The notes beneath the pieces are model-generated. The model ran no database searches and was not told where the DNA came from. It worked only from the letters and a program-made list of their open reading frames with translations. Position numbers and translations under genes: made by a program. DNA of 39,104 nucleotides, taken from the NCBI GenBank assembly GCA_002085445.1, contig NBMI01000155.1, positions 1-39,104 on the forward strand, in the 5' to 3' direction. This document shows positions 32,803 to 39,104 of the stretch, in pieces; positions within the stretch are counted from its first letter, which is position 1, and each line of letters starts with the position of its first letter. This stretch comes from Candidatus Parabeggiatoa sp. nov. 2. GTDB taxonomy: Bacteria > Pseudomonadota > Gammaproteobacteria > Beggiatoales > Beggiatoaceae.

Positions 32803-33256
32803 TTCGCGGCTGCCGGAGTCCAAACTTTAGTTTGGCAGCCGGAGTCAGGAGTCCAAACTTTAGTTTGGCAGTCGGAGTCAGGAGTCAATGCCATTAAGTT
32901 AAGCGACAAAACACCTACAAAAAGTATCAATAATGAAGCGCGACAGAGGGCCATAACTTAATTTTAAAACATAAGAGTATTTTATGGCCCTCAAAATCGA
33001 TAGTCCAAATAACCCTAAAAATTTTATGTAAATAACATGGCTCCGCGTATCACTACTCTGCCAAACCTGCGGCGGCGGCCATTAGTTAGTTTGGACGACT
33101 GCGCGTGAGGCGATAAATCGCCTACTACAAACGGGCCTTTTCCTTAATTTATCTCGAATGTGGTGGGTTTAACTACGTTGACCTTCGGGTAGCAAAGCTC
33201 TGGGTGGCTACATGCTCTTAATTTAATTTAATGGCATTGAGTCAGGAGTCCAGTCA

Positions 33257-34165
33257 ACATGGCCCTCAATTGACGTGGGTTGTTTCCCAGTCCAGTCTTT
33301 GTCGAAAGCTTATCCCGCCGAGACTTTTGGCACAGTTGTTTGTCGAGAAAGTTCGCGCGGTTTCAAACGTCAATATGGCCCTCAATTGAGGTGGGTTGCT
33401 CCCTAATCCAGGGGCGCATTCCCGTTTTCACGGTTAAGTAAGTACAACGAATTACGCGGATAAACGAATTAAGTACAACGAATTACGGGCCGATAAACGA
33501 ATTCTTTTGGCACAGTTGTTTGTCGAGAAAGTTCGCATGGTTTCAAACGTCAACATGGCCCTCAATTGATGTGGGTTGTTCCCTAATCCAGGGGCGCATT
33601 CCCGTTTTCACGGTTAAGTAAGTACAACGAATTACGCGGATAAACGAATTAAGTACAACGAATTACGGGCCGATAAACGAATTTTATCCCGCCGAGACTT
33701 TTGGCACAGTTGTTTGTCGAGAATGTACGCGCGGTTTCAAATGTTAACATGGCCCTCAATTGATGTGGGTTGTTTTCTAATTCAGTCTTTGTCGAAAGTT
33801 TATTATCCAGCAGAGGCTTTTGGCACAGTTGTTTGTCGAGAAAGTTCGCATGGTTTCAAATGTTAACATGGCCCTCAATTGACGTGGGTTGTTTTCTAAT
33901 TCAGTTTTTGTCGAACGCTTAACTTTTGGCACAGTTGTTTGTCGAGAAAGTTCGCACGGTTTCAAATGTTAACATGGCCCTCAATTGATGTGGGTTGTTT
34001 TCTAATTCTGTTTTTGTCGAAAGCTTATTCAGCCGAGACTTTTGGCATTGTTGTTTGTCGAGAAAGTTCGCATGGTTTCAAATGTTAACATGGCCCTCAA
34101 TTGATGTGGGTTGTTTTCTAATTCAGTCTTTGTCGAAAGCTTATTCCGCCGAGATGTCTGGCACC
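33257..34165. repeat. Seven-unit tandem array, unit about 116 bp, two units with an insert
   Basis: The anchor ATGGCCCTCAATTG starts at 33259, 33375, 33555, 33749, 33868, 33974 and 34090. Spacings of 106-119 bp define the basic unit, which also contains TTGGCACAGTTGTTTGTCGA and GTTTCAAATGTTAAC. The 180- and 194-bp spacings are units carrying the same insert, GGGGCGCATTCCCGTTTTCA followed by two ACAACGAATTACG repeats. A lone ATGGCCCTCAA also sits at 32983. No plausible protein. Confidence 0.95.
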
Positions 34166-34391
34166 TATACTGAGAGTACAACGGATGATCTCGCTCCGCT
34201 CGTTACTGCGTTTGACGAACCGAAGGTCTGCGAAGCTTTCCGAAACGGATTTGTTTAAGTGAAATGTTCGAGGTTAGTTAAAATCAGTCGTTTTGCTCAC
34301 TTAGGGATGAGCGTTAAAATAATATACTCATAGATAAACAATGTTTTTCAAAAAAACTGTGTGTGGGTATTTTATTTAGCCGCAACTCCCT

Positions 34392-34770
34392 TAGTAGTGT
34401 TTGTAGTGTTTGTAGTGTTTGTAGTGTTTGTAGTAGGCTTGTAATCGCCTTAACGAGATTAAGTCGCTAAAGCGACTACTATAAACAAGCAAAATTAAGT
34501 CGCTAAAGCGACTACTACAAACTGACTACTACAAACTGACTACTACAAACTGACTACTACAAACTGGCTACTACAAACTCGATTACTACAAACTGGCTAG
34601 TACAAACTCGATTACTACAAACTGGCTAGTACAAACTTATGGATTCAGTCGCTAAAGCGACTACTACAAACGGGTTACTACAAACGGGTTACTACAAACG
34701 GGTTACTACAAACGGGCTACTACAAACTTATGGATTTAGTCGCTAAAGCGACTACTACAAACGGCTCCTA
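34392..34770 (-). repeat. TACTACAAAC array, 3' side of prlC
   Basis: Tandem TTTGTAGTG units (34397-34437) are followed by full stem GTCGCT-AA-AGCGAC + TACTACAAAC copies (near 34463, 34497, 34646, 34738). Between these are many tail-only copies at 14-16-bp spacing (GGGTTACTACAAAC, TGACTACTACAAAC). On the prlC strand they read GTTTGTAGTA, the 3'-side orientation. Confidence 0.92.
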
Positions 34771-34860
34771 CGGGAAAAGCATGAAAATAATAGCCCATAG
34801 ATTACTTAAGTTTTTTCAAAAAACTTGGGTGTGTGGGTATTTTATTTAGCCGCAATTCCC

Positions 34861-36786
34861 TTAAGCGAGCATCCCCGTATGTTTCAATAACGCATCAATT
34901 TTAGGTTCCCGCCCCCGAAACGCCACAAATAAGTCCATTGGTTCTTGAGAGCCGCCTTTTTCTAAAATGGTTTGTAAAAATTGTTGCCCGGTTGCCTTAT
35001 CAAAAATCCCGTTTTCTTCAAATTGAGAAAAGGCATCCGCCGACAAGACTTCTGCCCATTTATAGCTGTAATAGCCGGCGGCATAGCCGCCAGAAAATAT
35101 ATGCAAAAAACTGTTTTGAAAGCGAACAAAATCAGGCGGAAATAGTACCGCGACTTGTTGACGCACGTTATCCAGCAGGGTTTGGATATTGATGTCGGGC
35201 GTATATTCGCTGTGTAGGCGAAAATCAAATAGCGCAAATTCTAATTGTCGCACCATAAATAAGCCAGCTTGAAAGTTTTTCGCGGCTTGCATTTTTTTAA
35301 ATAAATCATCAGGTAATGGTTCGCCGGTTTCATAATGGGCGGCTAATAAGTCTAAGGCTTCACGCTCCCAACACCAATTTTCCATCAATTGACTGGGCAA
35401 TTCCACCGCATCCCATGCGACACCGTTAATGCCGGCGACGGGGGCATAATCTATTTGGGTGAGCATATGATGTAATCCATGCCCAAATTCGTGAAACAAG
35501 ACAGTGACTTCTTGATGGGTGAGCAAAGACGGTTTATCACTAACTGGCGGCGTGAAGTTGCAATTCAAATAGGCGACGGGAATTTGTAAGCCGTTAGCGG
35601 TGCGGTGGCGAATAGTGCATTCAGCCATCCACGCGCCGCTGCGTTTTCCTTGTCGGGCAAAACAGTCAAGGTAAAATTGTCCGCGCAATTCTCCTGATTC
35701 GTCATAAATATCAAAGAATTGCACATCGGGGTGCCAAGTGTCTACGCCGTTATGCGGTTGGATGGATAAACCGTATAGGCGTTGCACTACAGCAAATAAT
35801 CCTTCTAACACTTTGGGCAAAGGAAAATAGGGACGCACCATTTCTTGTAACTCTTTTGCCGCGATGGGTTTAGAGCGATTGGCTAAATCGGTGAGAAAGT
35901 CTAAAACCTGTTGCGGCGTTTCTGCCATTTTAGTGCTTAAAGAATATTCGGCATAATTGGCAAAACCGAGTAGCGTGGCGAGTTCATGGCGTAACGCTAA
36001 AATGTCGGCCATGATGGCACTATTATCCCATTGTTCCGCGTTGGTGCTTTGATTAGAGGCGCGAGTCATATAAGCCACATACATTTCATGGCGTAATTGG
36101 CGGTTATCGGCATAATTGAGTAGCGGCTGATAGCAGGGAAAATCTAAAGTCAATACCCAACCGTCTTGTTTTTCATGCTCTGCATTTTGTTTTGCCAAAG
36201 CACGCACCGATGCAGGTAAACCGGCTAATAAGGATTCATCGGTGATATGTTTTTTCCAAGCATGGGTGGCATCAAGTACGTTTTCCTGAAATTGGCTGCC
36301 GAGTTGGGACAACTTTTCTTGGATTTCTTTATAACGCGCCTGTTTTTCGGGCGGCAAATCTATGCCAGCCAAGCGAAAATCACGGAGTTCGTTTTTGATG
36401 GTTTTTTGCTGGGCAGGATCTAACTGGGCAAAGTCAGGATTGTCAGCAATCGCCTTATAACCGCTATACAGGCCTTTATTTTGTCCCATTTCGCTGTGAT
36501 AAGCGGATATTTTCGGTAAACAGGTGTTGTAAGCAGTCCGTAACTCGTCAGAATCCGCCACACCATGCAAATGTTCAATGGGTGACCAAATACGATTGAA
36601 ACGGTCATTTAATTCATTGATGGGTTGGATAAAGTTATCCCATGTATGGGATGCAACCGTGTCAATTAGGTGGGCAATTTGGGTGCGATTGTCATTCAAG
36701 ACTTGTTCAATCGCAGGTACGATGTGTTCTGGTTTTATTTGAGAAAAGGCCGGAAGTCGTTGCCGGTTGAGTAGAGGATTTGTCAT
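34861..36786 (-). CDS. prlC: Oligopeptidase A (M3 metallopeptidase) with a missing internal block
   Basis: Cytoplasmic zinc peptidase that degrades signal peptides and short oligopeptides. The active site is intact: H432-E-F-G-H436 (VLFHEFGHGLHHML), GVAWDAVELPSQ(L)MENWCWE and GGYAAGYYSYKWAEVLSADAF. Length is 641 aa against about 680 in E. coli. The difference lies at one place: after AKELQEM (M316, about 35840) the sequence jumps to VRPYFPLPKVLEGLF. The roughly 38 residues that in E. coli run from the start of that helix through the WDIAYYSEK segment are absent, in frame. Activity is therefore doubtful. The ATG at 36786 is preceded by TGATCACT/CACTGA repeats and no clear Shine-Dalgarno. Confidence 0.93.
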   Translation of the reverse strand: MTNPLLNRQRLPAFSQIKPEHIVPAIEQVLNDNRTQIAHLIDTVASHTWDNFIQPINELNDRFNRIWSPIEHLHGVADSDELRTAYNTCLPKISAYHSEMGQNKGLYSGYKAIADNPDFAQLDPAQQKTIKNELRDFRLAGIDLPPEKQARYKEIQEKLSQLGSQFQENVLDATHAWKKHITDESLLAGLPASVRALAKQNAEHEKQDGWVLTLDFPCYQPLLNYADNRQLRHEMYVAYMTRASNQSTNAEQWDNSAIMADILALRHELATLLGFANYAEYSLSTKMAETPQQVLDFLTDLANRSKPIAAKELQEMVRPYFPLPKVLEGLFAVVQRLYGLSIQPHNGVDTWHPDVQFFDIYDESGELRGQFYLDCFARQGKRSGAWMAECTIRHRTANGLQIPVAYLNCNFTPPVSDKPSLLTHQEVTVLFHEFGHGLHHMLTQIDYAPVAGINGVAWDAVELPSQLMENWCWEREALDLLAAHYETGEPLPDDLFKKMQAAKNFQAGLFMVRQLEFALFDFRLHSEYTPDINIQTLLDNVRQQVAVLFPPDFVRFQNSFLHIFSGGYAAGYYSYKWAEVLSADAFSQFEENGIFDKATGQQFLQTILEKGGSQEPMDLFVAFRGREPKIDALLKHTGMLA

Positions 36787-37283
36787 ATCTTTCTCAGTGA
36801 TTCTTTTTTAAGTGATCATTTTTTCAGTGATCAATTAAGTACTGAAGCATGAATTTTCAGGTATTTTAAAACCTCAATTGTCTGAATAAGAATTTTCAGA
36901 ATTTGAGAATTTTCAGAATAACCTTTTTATTTGTTTATTTTGTTTATTATAAAATTGAATAAAATTATGATTCAGACATTGTACAAGAAAATTCATGATT
37001 CGGTACTTATCAGTTTTTTTCAGTTATCGGTGATCAGTTTATCAATGATCAGTTTTTCAGTTAGGGAGGAGCGTGAAAATAATATACCCATAGAGAAACA
37101 ACGTTTTTTTTTACTTTATTGTGTGGGTATTTTATTTAGCCACAACTCCCTTAGTAGTGTTTGTAGTGTTTGTAGTGTTTGTAGTAGGCTTGTAATCGCC
37201 TTAACGAGATTAAGTCGCTAAAACTGAACACAGAGAACTGAACATTGAGAACTGATCACAGATCGCTGATAACTGATAACTGA
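36787..37283. other. Gene-free 497 bp between prlC and the DUF2304 gene
   Basis: 36790-36830: TCAGTGATCA-type repeats beside the prlC start. 36845-36920: GAATTTTCAG copies. 37005-37066: TCAGTTATC, GATCAGTTT and related units, which on the prlC strand read as TAACTGA/AACTGATCA (5'-side orientation). 37120-37215: a near-copy of 34365-34460, including GTGTGGGTATTTTATTTAGCC, CAACTCCCTTAGTAGTGTTTG and CTTGTAATCGCCTTAACGAG. 37226-37290: inverted TAACTGA repeats at the DUF2304 stop. Confidence 0.8.
37115..37222. repeat. Copy of a block also found at 34357-34474
   Basis: Both copies contain GTGTGGGTATTTTATTTAGC, CAACTCCCTTAGTAGTG, TTTGTAGTG runs, GTAGGCTTGTAATCGCC and TTAACGAGATTAAGTCGCTAA in the same order. 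A third, shorter copy of the TGTGTGGGTATTTTATTTAG part is at about 34828-34860, touching the prlC stop. The two large copies flank prlC. Confidence 0.9.
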
Positions 37284-37290
37284 TCACTGA
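37226..37290 (+). repeat. Inverted TAACTGA repeats supplying the DUF2304 stop
   Basis: Plus strand: GAACTGA units and two exact TAACTGA copies ending in TGATCACTGA. On the gene's strand the last codons are followed by CAG TGA TCAG, so the TGA stop lies inside the repeat. Orientation TCAGTTA on the gene strand is the 3'-side one. Confidence 0.88.
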
Positions 37291-37616
37291 TTTTTTTCGC
37301 CTTCTAAAATCGCCAACCGTTGCGCTAGACGGCGCATTTTTCTTTCTAAATAGGATTGGTGTAAGTCGATGCTGATGACTTTTAGTAAAATCATCCCCAT
37401 TCCTAAAATGAATAGCAACGTCGGTGGGTAATTTACGCCTAATCGAATGGCTAGCCAGTCAATTATGGTAGGAAATATGCCTAACAGCATTACCATGAGC
37501 GCAACCAGTAACCACCACAGCGCATGGCGGGAGTGCAAATGATCGCGGCGAATTAACCATAATATGGTGCCGGCTATGGATAATCCCAAGATGGCAGAGG
37601 TGACTTTGTATGACAT
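37284..37616 (-). CDS. DUF2304 small membrane protein
   Basis: A 110-aa integral membrane protein with three predicted helices (about 6-22, 31-53, 61-83) and a charged, coiled-coil-like C-terminus (HQSYLERKMRRLAQRLAILEG). The shape and the ALWWLLVALMVMLLGIFP segment fit DUF2304. Genes of this family are usually found next to a dolichol-phosphate-mannose-synthase-like GT2, and such a gene lies upstream on the same strand here, so a shared role in lipid-linked sugar synthesis or transfer is likely. Unusually, 518 bp of repeats separate the pair. The start at 37616 begins directly at the first helix. Confidence 0.8.
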   Translation of the reverse strand: MSYKVTSAILGLSIAGTILWLIRRDHLHSRHALWWLLVALMVMLLGIFPTIIDWLAIRLGVNYPPTLLFILGMGMILLKVISIDLHQSYLERKMRRLAQRLAILEGEKNQ

Positions 37617-38134
37617 TTGATAGAGTCAGGGTATAACGAATTGGTGAAATAAATAGTCATGGATAAGTTATTTATCCGCCCCAGGCATGAAAATAAAGGA
37701 ATAGAAAAGCATCTAGGCTTTTAATTTTTTAATTCGTTAATTTCTCAATTCGTTGTACTAGATATTGTGGGTATTTTCACAGTAAATACTACAAACTGAT
37801 TACTATAAACGGATTAGTATAAACTGACTACTCTAAATTTAGGGATTCAGTCGCTAAAGCGACTACTACAAACGGATTACTACAAACGGATTACTATAAA
37901 CGGATTAGTATAAACTGACTACTCTAAATTTAGGGATTCAGTCGCTAAAGCGACTACTACAAACGGATTACTACAAACGGATTACTACAAACGGATTACT
38001 ACAAACGGATTACTACAAACGGATTACTATAAACGGATTACTACAAACTGATTAGCGTTTTTTCATAAGTAAGTATTTGAATTAATTATTATTTTATTTA
38101 AAATAAAACCTCCAAAAGTTTCTTATCCGCTGTT
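37617..38134 (-). repeat. Gene-free 518 bp with TACTACAAAC arrays between DUF2304 and GT2 genes
   Basis: Two copies of a 70-bp block (TTTAGGGATTCAGTCGCTAA stem, TACTACAAAC, ACGGATTAGTATAAACTGAC) at about 37790-37938 are followed by at least six GGATTACTACAAAC units at 14-bp period (37960-38060). On the GT2 strand they read GTTTGTAGTAATCC, the 3'-side orientation. 37625-37780 is AT-rich with AATTCGTT fragments. Confidence 0.9.
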
Positions 38135-38848
38135 TTATCTCAATCCTTGTAGTTTTTCTTTATGATTAAACCGTGCTAAACATAAAATCGCGGTGTGTAG
38201 CATATATCGAGTCACTGCCCACCAGGTATTAAAAATACGCGAGTGTCCATCCGTTCTAGGATACATTAAAATAGGTGTTTCGACGACACGTAGCCCGGCT
38301 TTGTGCAATAAGATGAGTACCCCCATGTCTTGATAATCTAGTAAAGTCGCGTCTTTTGATGCGAGCAGGGTGATGGCGGTGCGATTGTAAGCTCGCAAAC
38401 CAGAAGTCAAGTCTTCCAGCGTTAGGCCTGATAGTTTGCGAAAAATTGACCACGCGATTCGTCTTAATATACTGCCCCGTTGCGGATAAGCTCCAATCAC
38501 TACGTCACACTTGCCGTTAAGTATCGGTGCTGATAAAGCTTGGATAGAATCCGCCTCATGTTGTCCATCGGCATCCATTGTGATAGCTATCTGGAATCCA
38601 TGTTTTAACGCATAACGTAAACCGGTTTGTATCGCGCCCCATGCCCCTAATGAGAAAGGCAACGGTAAGACAATAGCACCGGCTGTCCGCGCCACAGTCA
38701 CCGTCTCATCGGTGCTGGCATCATCAATCACCACAACGGTTGCCGCGAAACGGGTTTTGAGTTCAGAAATGACTTTGCCTACCGTGTTGACTTCATTTTT
38801 GGCGGGAATCAAGACAATAGTATGTTCAAAAGAGGAAAGTGTTTTCAT
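38135..38848 (-). CDS. GT2 family glycosyltransferase, dolichol-phosphate-mannose-synthase-like
   Basis: Cytoplasmic-face glycosyltransferase of 237 aa. It probably moves a sugar from a nucleotide sugar to a polyprenyl phosphate. GT-A features are VLIPAKNEV, VVIDDASTDET (D42/D43) and the metal-binding TMDADGQH (D92, D94). SGLRAYNR and RTDGHSRI are typical of the DPM1-like bacterial subgroup. There is no C-terminal membrane domain, and the separate DUF2304 protein downstream may supply the membrane contact. The last five residues and the approach to the stop (LQGLR) are encoded by a CTACAAGGATTG repeat (38141-38152), whose inverse lies upstream of the start (38861-38880). No Shine-Dalgarno is apparent. 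Confidence 0.9.
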   Translation of the reverse strand: MKTLSSFEHTIVLIPAKNEVNTVGKVISELKTRFAATVVVIDDASTDETVTVARTAGAIVLPLPFSLGAWGAIQTGLRYALKHGFQIAITMDADGQHEADSIQALSAPILNGKCDVVIGAYPQRGSILRRIAWSIFRKLSGLTLEDLTSGLRAYNRTAITLLASKDATLLDYQDMGVLILLHKAGLRVVETPILMYPRTDGHSRIFNTWWAVTRYMLHTAILCLARFNHKEKLQGLR

Positions 38849-38860
38849 GGTTGGGGTATA

Positions 38861-39020
38861 CTACAAGGATTGTATATAATAAGGGATTTTAATAAGGTTT
38901 TTTTGAAACTAGCGTCAAATTACCTTAGTCAAGTTTTTGTTCTTAAAAGCATTTGCTGATTGAATCGCTTTGTTATTTCGATATCTACAAGGATTGTATC
39001 TAATAAGGGATTTTATTTTA
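38861..39020 (-). repeat. CTACAAGGATTGTAT repeats upstream of GT2
   Basis: Two copies, 38861-38890 and 38995-39015, read CTACAAGGATTGTAT, then (A/C)TAATAAGGGATTTTA. On the GT2 strand this is CAATCCTTGTAG, the inverse of the copy at the 3' end of the same gene. Nothing else is recognisable in the last 256 bp of the window, which is AT-rich. Confidence 0.9.
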
Positions 39021-39104
39021 AAATGAATTTTATAAACTCAATTTGTTCATGTCTTGAGTATCGCTAAAATTTTCTCGAATTTGTTCATTTTCTTATCTAA
39101 GCAA

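Larger units (their letters stand above)
32519..34860. other. 2.3-kb gene-free, repeat-only region
   Basis: No ORF with coding character; short ORFs (for example 32736-32954, 33777-33965, 33995-34258) are repeat translations. From left: CCAATTA-type heptamers (32764-32802), CCAAACTTTAGTTTGG palindromes (32817-32880), a GAGGGCCATAA/TTATGGCCCTC hairpin (32943-32991), a GGCGAT hairpin plus tail (33108-33133), the tandem array of about 116-bp units (33257-34165), a TTTGTAGTG 9-bp run (34397-34437) and a TACTACAAAC array (34458-34763). Confidence 0.85.

Noticed and set aside
33777..34258. Short ORFs in the 116-bp array, read as possible repeat proteins
   Set aside because: The unit length varies (106, 116, 119, 180, 194), which breaks the frame between units, so selection on a protein is unlikely.
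37780..38060. CRISPR-like regular array (GGATTACTACAAAC units)
   Set aside because: Units are directly abutting at 14 bp with no unique spacers, mixed with hairpin copies, and no cas gene is present. The same applies to 34500-34760 and 15314-15473.
1..39104. tRNA or rRNA genes
   Set aside because: I looked for cloverleaf-type GGTTCRANNCC arms and rRNA landmarks on both strands and saw none; a covariance scan would settle it.

Overview
The window looks like a gammaproteobacterial chromosome of the Beggiatoa/Thiomargarita type (Thiotrichales). The evidence is of three kinds: gammaproteobacterial gene content (an rlmE-ftsH-folP-glmM block, PrlC, SixA, L31, HemN, ExoIII); very loose, AT-rich intergenic DNA; and tandem TAACTGA heptamers beside genes, a signature I recall as reported for marine Beggiatoaceae. 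The genus is an inference, because no rRNA or other marker gene is present. I see no tRNA, rRNA, CRISPR array, transposase or phage gene.

Layout. 1-4.2 kb: a secreted lamin-tail nuclease and recQ, both on the minus strand. 4.6-12.7 kb, plus strand: a hybrid histidine kinase, then rlmE, ftsH (broken by a deletion and frameshift), folP and glmM. The order is conserved, but repeats have stretched every gap to 170-360 bp. 13-17 kb: a photolyase, an AAA ATPase cut off by repeats, a VapBC toxin-antitoxin pair and a decayed Sel1-repeat gene. 17-24.2 kb: two cyclophilins (one with an internal deletion), an ODP-type metallo-beta-lactamase-fold protein, L31, hemN and a small Cys protein. 24.4-32.5 kb, minus strand: sixA, a two-domain PPK2 kinase, xthA, a secreted alpha/beta hydrolase and a secreted ClpP-like protease with a coiled coil. 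32.5-34.9 kb: 2.3 kb without a gene, holding a tandem array with units of about 116 bp. 34.9-39.1 kb, minus strand: prlC (internal deletion), a DUF2304 membrane protein and a GT2 glycosyltransferase.

The dominant signal is the repeat content. At least six unrelated short repeat families fill almost every intergenic gap, and their orientation is tied to the genes. On the coding strand, the 5' side of genes carries TAACTGA, CCAATTA, CTACTACAAAC, CAATCCTTGTAG, GAATCCCTGTAG or CTGAAAATCTATA. The 3' side carries the reverse complements. Several genes (the ODP gene, GT2, the vapBC unit, broken ftsH) are therefore bracketed by inverted copies of one family, often touching the start codon or supplying the stop codon. 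I consider this the best candidate for an undescribed system: inverted, gene-bracketing repeats that could work as mRNA-end pairing elements, as terminators/leaders, or as the ends of mobile gene cassettes. This is a hand count without statistics.

A second theme is gene damage. ftsH, ppiB and prlC each lack an internal block relative to their families, the AAA ATPase runs into a repeat array, and the Sel1 gene is frameshifted. This could be real decay, heterogeneity among genome copies, or an amplification/assembly artefact. Reads across the junctions would decide.
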